DNA from: Planctomycetaceae bacterium
Lineage (GTDB): Bacteria > Planctomycetota > Planctomycetia > Pirellulales > PNKZ01
NCBI GenBank assembly: GCA_016793115.1
Contig: JAEUIN010000357.1
Location: 1-64,000, forward strand
Direction of reading: 5' to 3'
Length of the DNA: 64,000 nt
Below the pieces are notes generated by a model. The model saw nothing but the letters and a program-made list of their open reading frames with translations. It had not been told where the DNA came from and searched no databases. Made by a program: the position numbers and the translations under genes. Below, in pieces: positions 33,515 through 43,165 of the stretch; position 1 is the first letter of the stretch; each line of letters starts with the position of its first letter.

Positions 33515-36500
33515 ATGCTCAACGCCGTCATTCGTCTCGCGCTCCGCTATCGCCTGGTGACGATCGCCTTGGCGCTCGTCGTCACTTGCTACGGCGCTTA
33601 TGAGCTCACGCTGTTGCCGATCGACGTGTTTCCGGACCTCGATCGGCCGCGGGTGACGATCATGACCGAAGCGCCGGGGCTCGCGCCCGAAGAAGTCGAA
33701 ACGCTGATCACGTTTCCGCTTGAGTCGGTGCTCAACGGCGCGACAGGCGTGCAGGCCGTGCGGAGTTCGTCGGGCGTCGGCCTGTCGGTGATCTACGTCG
33801 AGTTCGCCTGGGGGACCGATATCTACGTCGATCGCCAGATCGTGGCCGAAAAGCTGGCTCTCGCAACCGACCGATTGCCGAAAGGGGTGCGGCCGCAGCT
33901 TGCGCCGATCGCCTCGATCATGGGGCAAATTCTGCAAGTCGGCATGTGGAGCGAGGGCGGAAAGACCGATCCGATCGAGGTTCGCACGCTCGCCGACTGG
34001 GTCGTGCGGCAGCGGCTGCTCACCGTGCCCGGCATCGCGCAAGTGGTGGCGCTCGGCGGCGGCCGCAAGCAGTTTCAAGTCTCCGTCGATCCCGATCGGT
34101 TGCTGAAGTACGACCTGACGCTTGCCGAGGTCGAACAAGCGGTCGCGGCGAGCAACGCCAACGCCACCGGCGGCTATCTCAACCAAGGGGGCAACGAGCT
34201 GCTCGTGCGCTCGCTGGGGCGGATTCAAGACCCCCAAGAACTCGAAAACGTCGTCGTGAAGGGGACGGCCGAGCGCCCGGTGCTGCTCTCCGAGGTGGCG
34301 ACCATCGAAGCGGCGGCGCAGGTCAAGCGGGGCGACGCCGCGGTCGACGGGCTCCCGGCCGTGATCCTGACGATCGCCAAGCAGCCGGGGGCCGACACGC
34401 GCAAGCTGACCGACGACGTGGTCCGCGCGCTCGACGAGCTGAAGGCGTCGCTGCCGGCCGACATTCGGATCAATACCGACGTTTATCGTCAGAAGACGTT
34501 CATCGATCACAGCGTGCGCAACGTGATCGAAGCGCTCCGCGACGGCGGTATTTTGGTCGTGATCGTGCTGTTTCTGTTTCTGCTGAACTTTCGCACGACG
34601 TTCATCACGCTCACCGCAATTCCGCTCTCGATCGTGGTCACCGGCCTGGTCTTCAAGTGGTTCGGCATGTCGATCAACACGATGACGCTCGGCGGGCTGG
34701 CCGTGGCGATCGGCGAATTGGTCGACGACGCGATCGTCGACGTCGAAAACATTTACCGTCGCTTGAAGGAAAACCGGCTCGCGGCGCAGCCGAAGTCGGC
34801 GCTGCGCGTGGTGTACGAAGCGAGCAGCGAGGTGCGCAACTCGATCGTGTTCAGCACGATCTTGGTCGTGCTGGTGTTCGTGCCGCTGTTCGCGCTCGGC
34901 GGCATGGAAGGCCGGCTGTTCACGCCGCTGGGCGTGGCCTACATCGTGTCGATCTTGGCGTCGCTCGGCGTGTCGCTCACCGTCACGCCGGTGCTCAGCT
35001 ACTGGCTGCTGCCCAACGCCAAATTTATGGACCACGAGCAAGACGGTTGGCTCGTGAGGCAATTGAAAAGCTTGGCCGGGGCCGCGATCCGCCTCAGCGT
35101 GAAGCACCCGACGCCGATCCTCGGCGGCGTCGCGGGGGCGGTGCTCTTGAGCGTCGTGGTCGTGAGCCAATTGGGGCGCGATTTCCTGCCGCCGTTCAAC
35201 GAAGGGGTCGTGCAGGTCAACGTCTTGCTGCCGCCGGGGACGTCGCTCGAAACGTCGAACCGGATCGCCGGCATGGTCGACGCCCGGCTGAAGAAGATGC
35301 AAGACGACGGCAAAGTGACCGCCTTCGGCCGGCGGACGGGGCGGGCCGAACTCGACGAGCACGCCGAGGGAGTCAACGTCTCGGAGATCATCGTCAGCTT
35401 GAGCGCCGATTCGGGGCGGTCGCGCGAAGACGTGCTGGCCGAAATGCGCGAGGAGTTGTCGCAAGTGCCGGGGGCGACCATCGCCGTCGAGCAGCCGCTC
35501 GCGCACTTGATCAGCCACATGCTCTCGGGCGTCAAGGCGCAAGTGGGCATCAAGCTCTACGGCGACGATCTCACCGTGCTCCGCAACAAGGCCGAAGAAA
35601 TGAAGGCCGCGATCGCCGGCGTGCCGGGCGTGCGCGACCTCATGGTCGAGCAGCAGGTCGAGATTCCGCAGTTGCAGATTCAACTCGATCGGCGGCGGCT
35701 CGCCGCCGTCGGTCTGACGTCGGACGACGTCAATCAATTCATCGAGACGGCCATGAACGGCCGCGTCGTTTCCGAGGTGGTGCTGGGAGAGCGGAAGTTC
35801 GATCTCGTGGTGCGGCTCGACGAAGACTCGCGGCTCGATCCGACGAAGATTCAGCGGCTCAGCTTGAACGCCCCCGGCGGAGCGCGGATTCCCTTGTCGA
35901 GCGTCGCCGAGATCCGCCAGGCGAGCGGGCCGAACACGGTCAACCGCGAGAACGTTCGCCGCCGCATCATTCTGCAATGCAATACGGCCGACCGTGATTT
36001 GAACTCCGTCGTGACGGACATTCAGGCCAAGCTCGCGCCGCTTCAAGCCTCGCTGCCGCACGGCTATTTCTTGGAGTACGGCGGGCAGTTTGAAAGCCAA
36101 AAGAACGCGGCCCGCATGATCGGCCTGCTGAGTCTGTTTTCGCTGGCCGCGATGTTTCTGGCGCTGTATACGTTGTTCCGCAGCGTCAACATGGCGCTGC
36201 AGGTCTTGGCCGCGCTGCCGATGGCGGCGATCGGCGCGGTGGCCGCGCTCGTCGCCACCGGGCAGTCGCTGACGGTGGCCGCGATGGTCGGCTTCATCTC
36301 GTTGGCCGGCATCGCGAGCCGCAACGGAATCCTGCTCATCGCGCACTACCTGCATCTCGTGCGCTACGAGGCGGAATCGTTTACGCCGCAGATGATCGAG
36401 CGGGCCGGCAAAGAACGGATGGCGCCGATGCTCATGACCGCGCTCACGGCGGGGATCGCGCTGATTCCGCTGGTGCTGGCCGCGGGCGAGCCCGGCAAAG

Positions 36501-36718
36501 AAATTCTGTATCCCGTCGCGACGGTCATCCTCGGCGGGCTGATCAGTTCGACGCTGCTCGACTTCTTCGTGCATCCGGCGCTGTTTTGGCTGTTCGGCCG
36601 TCGCGACGCCGAATCGCAACTCGCAGCCGGCGAGGATGAATTGGAAGCGCCATTGTCCGCCGCCGCGCCGTCGCCGGCTTCGTCTCACGCAGCGGTGGCG
36701 GAATCGTCCGTGGTCTGA
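33515..36718 (+). CDS. Heavy-metal RND pump (HME family, CusA/CzcA type)
   Basis: The 1067-residue protein matches CusA/CzcA in length. Features include the first helix with TLLPIDVFPDLDRPRVTI, the TM4 motif GELVDDAIVDVENIYRRLKEN that carries the proton-relay acids, and a second-half porter ending at GIASRNGILLIAHYLHL. It should export divalent or monovalent heavy metal ions by proton antiport, together with the adaptor encoded 44 bases upstream. The metal cannot be fixed: the VDDAIVDVEN sequence is typical of the HME group, and the methionine relay of CusA was not obvious by eye. Confidence 0.94.
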   Translation: MLNAVIRLALRYRLVTIALALVVTCYGAYELTLLPIDVFPDLDRPRVTIMTEAPGLAPEEVETLITFPLESVLNGATGVQAVRSSSGVGLSVIYVEFAWGTDIYVDRQIVAEKLALATDRLPKGVRPQLAPIASIMGQILQVGMWSEGGKTDPIEVRTLADWVVRQRLLTVPGIAQVVALGGGRKQFQVSVDPDRLLKYDLTLAEVEQAVAASNANATGGYLNQGGNELLVRSLGRIQDPQELENVVVKGTAERPVLLSEVATIEAAAQVKRGDAAVDGLPAVILTIAKQPGADTRKLTDDVVRALDELKASLPADIRINTDVYRQKTFIDHSVRNVIEALRDGGILVVIVLFLFLLNFRTTFITLTAIPLSIVVTGLVFKWFGMSINTMTLGGLAVAIGELVDDAIVDVENIYRRLKENRLAAQPKSALRVVYEASSEVRNSIVFSTILVVLVFVPLFALGGMEGRLFTPLGVAYIVSILASLGVSLTVTPVLSYWLLPNAKFMDHEQDGWLVRQLKSLAGAAIRLSVKHPTPILGGVAGAVLLSVVVVSQLGRDFLPPFNEGVVQVNVLLPPGTSLETSNRIAGMVDARLKKMQDDGKVTAFGRRTGRAELDEHAEGVNVSEIIVSLSADSGRSREDVLAEMREELSQVPGATIAVEQPLAHLISHMLSGVKAQVGIKLYGDDLTVLRNKAEEMKAAIAGVPGVRDLMVEQQVEIPQLQIQLDRRRLAAVGLTSDDVNQFIETAMNGRVVSEVVLGERKFDLVVRLDEDSRLDPTKIQRLSLNAPGGARIPLSSVAEIRQASGPNTVNRENVRRRIILQCNTADRDLNSVVTDIQAKLAPLQASLPHGYFLEYGGQFESQKNAARMIGLLSLFSLAAMFLALYTLFRSVNMALQVLAALPMAAIGAVAALVATGQSLTVAAMVGFISLAGIASRNGILLIAHYLHLVRYEAESFTPQMIERAGKERMAPMLMTALTAGIALIPLVLAAGEPGKEILYPVATVILGGLISSTLLDFFVHPALFWLFGRRDAESQLAAGEDELEAPLSAAAPSPASSHAAVAESSVV

Positions 36719-36764
36719 TTGGTTTTGTTCTCGGTACGCATTGTTTTCACTTATGGAGAAGTTC

Positions 36765-37307
36765 ATGTTCGCTTTGTCTCGCTTGCTCGGTCGTTCCTGG
36801 GTCGCGCGTTTTTCGTCGGCGGCCCTGCTCGCGGCGACGTTCGCTTTCGCCGGTTGCTACAAAGAGGCTGGGAAGCCCAACCCTCAAGAAGCCGCCGCGC
36901 TGCGACCTGAGGCAGGCCACGCCGAAGAGGGCCCTCACCAGGGGAGCCTGATCGAACTCGGCAAGGAGGAGTATCATGCCGAATTGGTGCACGACGACGC
37001 CGCGCATAAAGTGACGATTTATCTGCTCGACGGCGCGGCGCAGAAGCCGGTCGGCTCGGCCGATAAGGAACTCGTCGTCAATCTCGTCGTCGCCGGCAAG
37101 CCGCAACAGTTTAAGCTGCCGGCCGCTCCGCAGGACGGCGACGCCGCCGGACAGGCGTCGCGCTTCGAGGTCGTCGACGAGGCGTTCTGCGAAGCGCTCG
37201 ACGCCGAGAAGACCACCGGCCGCGTGAACGTGACGATCGCCGGCAAAACGTTCTCCGGCGACGTCGCTCACAGCGGGCACGACCACGATCACGGGCACAA
37301 GCACTAG
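36765..37307 (+). CDS. Small lipoprotein with His-rich C-terminus, last gene of the metal-efflux operon
   Basis: The 180-residue protein starts at ATG 36765 with GGAGA five bases upstream; the ATG at 36753 overlaps that site. The signal peptide ends ATFAFAGC, a clear lipobox. Two beta-rich segments follow (YHAELVHDDAAHKVTIYLLD and RVNVTIAGKTFSGDVA) and the protein ends in HSGHDHDHGHKH. It lies 46 bases after the pump gene. A periplasmic metal chaperone or metal-buffer role is inferred; it is not a recognisable CusF homologue. Confidence 0.75.
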   Translation: MFALSRLLGRSWVARFSSAALLAATFAFAGCYKEAGKPNPQEAAALRPEAGHAEEGPHQGSLIELGKEEYHAELVHDDAAHKVTIYLLDGAAQKPVGSADKELVVNLVVAGKPQQFKLPAAPQDGDAAGQASRFEVVDEAFCEALDAEKTTGRVNVTIAGKTFSGDVAHSGHDHDHGHKH

Positions 37308-37612
37308 GCGCGCCCACGAGCACTAGGCACGGTGCGTATCGTCGGAGCCGCGCCAGGCCGGCCAAATCTTGCTTGGACTCGAGCGCCCCGGTTCGGTAGG
37401 TTGCGTGGACGGCGTTGCGCGCAATCCGGCTCTTGTGGAATTGCGGCGCCGTTGGCCCCGGGCATGAAGTGCCCGGGGCTAAGACCTTGCCCTACGGCTA
37501 AGGCGTGCGGATGTGTGGTGCAAAAATAGGTGGTGCAATTGGCCGCCGCTTCACGCAAACTAGCGACCGGCTTGCTTGGCGCACTCGTTGGTCTTTTAGG
37601 GAAATGTCGAAC
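37308..37612. other. Intergenic region with hairpin
   Basis: About 300 bases between the metal operon and the PVC cytochrome gene. It holds the hairpin at 37455-37479 and a short direct repeat (agcactaggc twice near 37300-37327). No gene was seen. Confidence 0.5.
37455..37479. repeat. Perfect GC-rich palindrome (dispersed element type, possible terminator)
   Basis: gccccgggca (37455-37464), loop tgaag, and tgcccggggc (37470-37479) make a perfect 10-base-pair stem. It lies 150 bases after the metal operon. No T-run follows. Sequences of this kind recur between genes in planctomycete genomes. Confidence 0.6.
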
Positions 37613-40600
37613 ATGGTTTTGGTTTGTCGCGGCTTGTCGGCGCTCGTCGCCTGGCTGGGATTGGTCGTCGTCGGCGGGGCTGCGGAGTTTCCGATTCCGG
37701 CCAACACTGAGAAGGCGACCGATGCGCCGCTCGCGGCCGCCGAGGTCGTGCGCACGGCGAAGTTGCCGCCGGGTTTCACGCTCTCGGTGTTCGCCGCCGA
37801 GCCCGACGTGCATAACCCGATCGCGATGACGACCGACGAGCGGGGGCGGTTGTGGGTCGCGGAAAACTACAGTTGGGCGGGCAACGGCGACGGCGGATTT
37901 CGGCCGGAGCTGCGCGATCGGGTCGTGATCTTCGATGATACCGATGGCGACGGCCGCCACGATCGGCGAACCGTGTTTTGGGACGACGCGCGGCGCTTGA
38001 CGAGCATCGAAGTGGGCCGCGGCGGGCTGTGGGCGATCTGCTTGCCGAACTTGCTGTTTATTCCCGACGCCGATCGCGACGACCGGCCCGACGCCGCGCC
38101 GCAAGTCGTGCTCGACGGGTTCGACGGCGGGGCGGGGAGCCATACTCCGGCGAACGGGCTGAAGTGGGGACCCGACGGCTGGCTCTACGGGCGTCAAGGA
38201 ATTCAGGTGACGAGCTTCATCGGCAAGCCGGGGCAAAGCGAATCGCAGCGATTGAAGTTCAACACCGGCGTGTGGCGCTATCACCCCGGACGCGGCGCGG
38301 TCGAGCCGGTGATGCACGGCATGACCAACTCGTGGGGCTTCGATTTCGACAAGCACGGCGAATTGTTCGTCATCAACACGGTGATCGGGCATCTGTGGCA
38401 CTGCGTCGCCGGCGTGCATACCGAGCGGATGTACGGTGCGGACCCGAACCCGCACGTCTTTCAACTTGTGAAGCAGACGGCCGATCACGTGCATTGGGAC
38501 ACGGGCGAAGTGTGGAACGACGTGCGCAAGGGAGTGACCGACAAGACGAGCGCGGCCGGCGGCGGCCACGCGCACATCGGGCTGATGATCTACCAAGGAG
38601 ACAATTGGCCGGCCGAGTATCGCGACCGCGTCTACACGCTCAATCTGCACGGCCGGCGGCTGAACGCCGACGTGCTGCGCCGCGACGGCGCAGGCTACAC
38701 GGCGTCGCACGGGAGCGACTTTTGCTTCATCGCCGATCCGTGGTATCGCGGCATGGAGCTGTTGACCGGACCCGACGGCGGCGTGTTGATCGCCGACTGG
38801 AGTGACACGGGAGAGTGCCACGACCACGACGGCGTGCATCGCACGAGCGGGCGGATCTACAAGCTCGTGTACGGCAAGCCGAAGAGGATCGCTCCGTTCG
38901 ACCTGGGTAAGTCGTCGGATCGAGAGCTTTTGGCACTGCTGGGGCACGAGAATCAATGGTGGTGTCGGCAGGCCCGACGCTTGCTCACGGAGCGGGCCAC
39001 GGCCAAGCGGCTCGAGGAGAACACGGCGGCGGCGTTGCGTGATGAACTGAAGAAGCAAGCCGACGTCGTGCGCCGCCTGCGGTTGCTGGAAACGCTGGTG
39101 ACGATCGGCGCGGCCGACGAAGAACTGCTGACGGCGAGCCTCGGCGCGGAGAGCGAATTTGAGCGGGCCGCGGCGGTGCGGTTCCTCGTCGACCTGACGA
39201 CGGCGTCGACGACGAGCGATTGGAAAGCTGCGCGGGCGAAGCTGGTGGACGCGGCGGCGAGCGAGAAGTCGGGGCTGGTGCTGCTGCACCTGGCTTCGGC
39301 GCTGCCGAAGCTGCCGGCCGACGAGGCGTGGCGGCTCGCGCGCCGTTTGTGCGAACGCGGCGAGTTTGCGGGCGATCGCATGTATCCGCACTTGGTGTGG
39401 TACGGGCTCGAGCCGCTCGTGGCACGGGAGCCGGCGCGCGGAGTGGAGCTGGCGCTCGCGAGCCGGCTGCCGCTCATTGCGGAGAACGTGACACGGCGTT
39501 TGGCTTTGGATTTGGCGGCGCACGGCCGCTGGGTCGACCAATTGGTCGCGGCCGCGGCGAGCTCGGGCGGAAGCCGCGGCGACTCGATCGTCGCAGGCTT
39601 GGCGCACGCACTGCATGGCCTGCGGCGCGCGGAGAAGCCGGCGTCGTGGCCGTCGGCGGCCGAGGTCTTGGCGAAGTCGGCGAACGAGGCGACGCGCGGG
39701 CATGTGCGGAGCTTAAACGTCGTGTTCGGCGAGGGGCGGGCCGTCGAGGAGTTGAAGCAACTCGTCGTCGATGCGTCGGCCGACGCGCAATCGCGCCGCC
39801 AAGCGCTGGCCGCGCTGCTCGAGGGACGCCCGGAAAACTACGCGGCGACGCTGTGGCAGATGCTCACCGATCGCGCGCTGACGCTCGAAGCGCTCCGCGG
39901 GCTGGCCTACTACGACGACCCGAACACGCCGGCCAAGATTCTCAATCGGCTACGGGCCTACGACGCCGCGGAGCGCGCCGAGGCGATCAACACGCTGAGC
40001 GTACGCCCGGCGTACGCGCTCGCGCTGTTGACGGCGATTCGCGAGGGGAAGATCGCCGCGAGCGAAGTTTCGGCGTTTCATGCGCGGCAGATGCGCGACT
40101 TCGACGATCCGCGCGTGAACGAGCTGCTGAAGGAACTGTGGGGCGAAGTGCGCGTGAGCGCGGGCGAGAAGCGGGCGCTGATCGGGAAGTTCAAGGGGGA
40201 ACTGACCGCGGCGAACCTCGCGACGGCCGACCTGAGCGCCGGGCGGGCGGTGTTTCAAAAGACCTGCGCGAATTGCCACGTGCTCTACGGAGCGGGGCGC
40301 AAGATCGGACCGGACCTGACCGGTTCGAACCGGAAAAACATCGACTATCTGTTGGAGAATATCGTCGACCCGAGCGCGAGCGTGGCGGCGGATTTTCGGA
40401 GCGTGAGCGTCACGCTCGACGACGGCCGCGTGCTGAGCGGCGTCGTGGGCGAGCAGAACGAGCGCACGCTGACGCTGCTCACCGCGCAGGAGCCGCAGAC
40501 GATCGATCGGCGCGAAATCGAGGAGCTGGCGCCGACGGGGCAGTCGTTGATGCCCGACGGCCTGCTGCAGAACCTCACCCCGCGGCAGATCCGCGACCTC

Positions 40601-40645
40601 GTCGGCTATTTGATGTCGATCGAACAAGTGCCGCTGCCGCAGTAG
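37613..40645 (+). CDS. PVC-type membrane-bound dehydrogenase with C-terminal cytochrome c domain
   Basis: The protein of about 1010 residues has a signal peptide (MVLVCRGLSALVAWLGLVVVGGAAE). A seven-bladed propeller-like dehydrogenase domain follows (about 45-450; TTDERGRLWVAENYSWAG, IFDDTDGDGRHDRRTVF), then a helical HEAT-like middle, and a PVC haem-binding domain with CANCH near residue 885 and the closing GYLMSIEQVPLPQ. These secreted proteins are typical of planctomycetes and probably oxidise sugars or alcohols, passing electrons to the haem. ATG 37613 has AGGGA ten bases upstream; 37604 is an alternative. A sialidase-like gene follows 65 bases later. Confidence 0.9.
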   Translation: MVLVCRGLSALVAWLGLVVVGGAAEFPIPANTEKATDAPLAAAEVVRTAKLPPGFTLSVFAAEPDVHNPIAMTTDERGRLWVAENYSWAGNGDGGFRPELRDRVVIFDDTDGDGRHDRRTVFWDDARRLTSIEVGRGGLWAICLPNLLFIPDADRDDRPDAAPQVVLDGFDGGAGSHTPANGLKWGPDGWLYGRQGIQVTSFIGKPGQSESQRLKFNTGVWRYHPGRGAVEPVMHGMTNSWGFDFDKHGELFVINTVIGHLWHCVAGVHTERMYGADPNPHVFQLVKQTADHVHWDTGEVWNDVRKGVTDKTSAAGGGHAHIGLMIYQGDNWPAEYRDRVYTLNLHGRRLNADVLRRDGAGYTASHGSDFCFIADPWYRGMELLTGPDGGVLIADWSDTGECHDHDGVHRTSGRIYKLVYGKPKRIAPFDLGKSSDRELLALLGHENQWWCRQARRLLTERATAKRLEENTAAALRDELKKQADVVRRLRLLETLVTIGAADEELLTASLGAESEFERAAAVRFLVDLTTASTTSDWKAARAKLVDAAASEKSGLVLLHLASALPKLPADEAWRLARRLCERGEFAGDRMYPHLVWYGLEPLVAREPARGVELALASRLPLIAENVTRRLALDLAAHGRWVDQLVAAAASSGGSRGDSIVAGLAHALHGLRRAEKPASWPSAAEVLAKSANEATRGHVRSLNVVFGEGRAVEELKQLVVDASADAQSRRQALAALLEGRPENYAATLWQMLTDRALTLEALRGLAYYDDPNTPAKILNRLRAYDAAERAEAINTLSVRPAYALALLTAIREGKIAASEVSAFHARQMRDFDDPRVNELLKELWGEVRVSAGEKRALIGKFKGELTAANLATADLSAGRAVFQKTCANCHVLYGAGRKIGPDLTGSNRKNIDYLLENIVDPSASVAADFRSVSVTLDDGRVLSGVVGEQNERTLTLLTAQEPQTIDRREIEELAPTGQSLMPDGLLQNLTPRQIRDLVGYLMSIEQVPLPQ

Positions 40646-40710
40646 CGGACGTCGTCGTTTAATCAAAGTTCACGTTTCCCGCCCCGTTTTCCTGCGCCCG
40701 AGTCGCCGCT

Positions 40711-43134
40711 ATGCATCGATTTATCCCGGCCGTGTGGGTCGCCGTGGTCTGTTGTTCGTGCTCGGTCGCCGGCGCGGCCGACCCGTTCGACGTTCACGAC
40801 AGCTTGCGGCCCGTTGCGCCAAAGTTTTCGCCGGGGCCGGAGTACGGCGACGACACGCGCATCTTCCAAGGCATCCCCGGCATCGAGCGCGCGGCCGACG
40901 GCCGGCTGTGGGCCGTGTGGTACGCCGGCGGACCCGGCGAGCGCGGCGAGGGAGCGGGGAACTACGTCGTGCTGGTGACGAGCGACGACGACGGCCGATC
41001 GTGGTCGAAGCCGGCGCTGGTGATCGATCCGCCGGGCGACGTTCGGGCCTACGACCCGACGCTGTGGCACGATCCGCAGGGGCGACTGTGGCTGTTTTGG
41101 GCGCAGTCGAGCCACTGGTGGGACGGACGCTCGGGCGTCTGGGCGATGACCTGCGACGATTCCGGTTCGGCCAAGCCGAAGTGGTCCTCGCCGCGACGAC
41201 TTTGCAACGGCATCATGATGAACAAGCCGACCGTGCTCGCCGACGGGCGTTGGCTGCTGCCCGTGTCGATGTGGGCCATGCAGGCCGATAAGCGAACGCG
41301 CGAGGAGCACCGGCACGATTTGAGCGCCGAGAGCGGCGCACAAGTCGTGGTGTCGAGCGATCAAGGCAAGTCGTTCCAAGTGCTCGGCAAGACCCGCGCC
41401 CCGGACAATATCTTCGACGAACACATGGTCGTCGAGCGCCGCGACGGCAGCTTGTGGATGCTCATCCGCACCAAGGCGGGCATCGCCGAGAGCACGTCGA
41501 CCGACGGCGGCACGACGTGGACACCCGGCGCGCCGTCGCGGATTCCGCACGTCAACTCGCGGTTCTTCATTCGCCGGCTCAACTCCGGCAAGTTGCTCTT
41601 GGTGCGCCACAACCCGCCCGACGGGAAAACTCGCTCGCATCTCACGGCCTATCTGAGCGGCGACGATGGGCAGACATGGTCGGACGGACTGCTGCTCGAT
41701 CAACGCCCCGGCGTTTCCTATCCCGACGGCGTGCAAGACGCCGACGGCGTGATTCGCATCATCTACGACTTCGAGCGCACGAAGGCGAAGCAGATTCTCA
41801 TGGCGGCGTTTTCCGAGGCCGACGTCGCGGCCGGCAGGCCGTCGGCGACGACGCGGTTGCAAATCGTCGTCAATCAGGCGACCGGCGTCGCCGCCGATCC
41901 GAAGAAGAGTTCGTCGGCGCGGCCGGCTGCGGAAGGAAAGCCGGCGATCTCGTCGGCGACCGGTCCGCTCGCACCCGAGGCGTTCGGCGTGACGACTTCG
42001 ACGCCGCCGGTGTTGAACGACGATCCCGGCCCGCGCTATTGGCCGCGCACGCGGATGTGGCAAGGCATTCCGGGTATCGAACGAACGGCCAAGGGGCGAC
42101 TGTGGGCGACCTGGTACGCCGGCCCGCTCTCCGAAGGGCGCGAAGGAAACTACGCGGTGCTGGTGACGAGCGGCGACGACGGCGCGACTTGGTCGAACCC
42201 GGTCGCCGTCTACGACCCGTCGTTGTTTTTCGGCGGCAACACGGGCGACCCGCACTTGTGGCTCGATCCGCAGGGGCGCTTGTGGTGGTTCGTCAATCGC
42301 GTGCTGAAGACGAAAGACGAGCACGGCATTCGCTCGTTGTGGGGCTTCCGCATCGACAATCCGGACGACGCCGAGCCGAAGTTTCAACCGCCGGTGCCGG
42401 CCGGCTTCGGCATCGGCTTGAACAAGCCGACCGTGACGAGCGACGGCACGTGGCTGCGTCCGGTCGACAATTTCGAGCCCGCCGATCCGCTACGGACGCA
42501 GCTTTATGCGTCGCGCGACGCCGGGAAGTCGTTTGCCTTCTTAGCGAAACTCCCCATCAAAGACGTGTCGTTTTCCGAACACATGGTCGTCGAACGCTCC
42601 GACGGCGGCTTGCTGTTGTTGGCTCGCACCACTTACGGCATCGGTCAAAGCGAATCGACGGACAAGGGGGCGAACTGGAGCGAGAGCCGGCCGCTCTTCG
42701 TCGGCCGCAACGTCAACACGCGAGTTTACGTCACGAAGCTCAAGTCGGGGGCGCTCGCAATGGTGATCAACGATCATCCGAAATCGCGCACGAATCTCAC
42801 GGCGCTGCTTTCGGAAGACGACGGCAAGACGTGGCCGCACAAGTTGTTGCTCGACGATCGCCAATCCGTGAGTTACCCCGACGGCACGCAAGCGGCCGAC
42901 GGGTTTCTCTACGTCACCTATGATCGCGGTCGTTACGCGAAAGGGGAGCAGGAGATCTTGTTCGCCAAGATTACCGAGGCCGACATCAAAGCCGGCCGAA
43001 TCGTGAGCGCCGGCAGCAAGACGCGGCAACTCATCAATCGCCTGTCCGACCACGGCGGCGGCGTGCGCGAAACACGCGAGCCGCAGTTGATGGAACTGGA
43101 GTTCGAGAAGAGCAGGGGAGGTGCGAAGAAATAA
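40711..43134 (+). CDS. Exported tandem sialidase-like (BNR repeat) protein
   Basis: The 807-residue protein has a signal peptide (AVWVAVVCCSCSVAGAA) and two homologous halves, about residues 45-395 and 425-785. Each starts GDDTRIFQGIPGIERAADGR-like (second half RTRMWQGIPGIERTAKGR) and contains Asp-box repeats SxDxGxxW: DDDGRSW, DQGKSF, DGGTTW and DDGQTW in the first half; DDGATW, DAGKSF, DKGANW and DDGKTW in the second. This is a duplicated six-bladed BNR propeller of the exo-sialidase superfamily. Catalytic identity is unproven; many planctomycete members are of unknown glycan specificity. It is probably co-transcribed with the PVC dehydrogenase. Confidence 0.87.
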   Translation: MHRFIPAVWVAVVCCSCSVAGAADPFDVHDSLRPVAPKFSPGPEYGDDTRIFQGIPGIERAADGRLWAVWYAGGPGERGEGAGNYVVLVTSDDDGRSWSKPALVIDPPGDVRAYDPTLWHDPQGRLWLFWAQSSHWWDGRSGVWAMTCDDSGSAKPKWSSPRRLCNGIMMNKPTVLADGRWLLPVSMWAMQADKRTREEHRHDLSAESGAQVVVSSDQGKSFQVLGKTRAPDNIFDEHMVVERRDGSLWMLIRTKAGIAESTSTDGGTTWTPGAPSRIPHVNSRFFIRRLNSGKLLLVRHNPPDGKTRSHLTAYLSGDDGQTWSDGLLLDQRPGVSYPDGVQDADGVIRIIYDFERTKAKQILMAAFSEADVAAGRPSATTRLQIVVNQATGVAADPKKSSSARPAAEGKPAISSATGPLAPEAFGVTTSTPPVLNDDPGPRYWPRTRMWQGIPGIERTAKGRLWATWYAGPLSEGREGNYAVLVTSGDDGATWSNPVAVYDPSLFFGGNTGDPHLWLDPQGRLWWFVNRVLKTKDEHGIRSLWGFRIDNPDDAEPKFQPPVPAGFGIGLNKPTVTSDGTWLRPVDNFEPADPLRTQLYASRDAGKSFAFLAKLPIKDVSFSEHMVVERSDGGLLLLARTTYGIGQSESTDKGANWSESRPLFVGRNVNTRVYVTKLKSGALAMVINDHPKSRTNLTALLSEDDGKTWPHKLLLDDRQSVSYPDGTQAADGFLYVTYDRGRYAKGEQEILFAKITEADIKAGRIVSAGSKTRQLINRLSDHGGGVRETREPQLMELEFEKSRGGAKK

Positions 43135-43165
43135 CGCGTGCCGACCTCGGGCCGGTGCGCCGTCG

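Noticed and set aside
33467..36766. Very long open frame (about 1099 codons) on the minus strand opposite the CusA-type pump
   Set aside because: It is a shadow of the pump gene caused by high GC at third positions. Its translation is Arg/Asp/His-rich without motifs, while the plus strand encodes a complete HME-RND pump.
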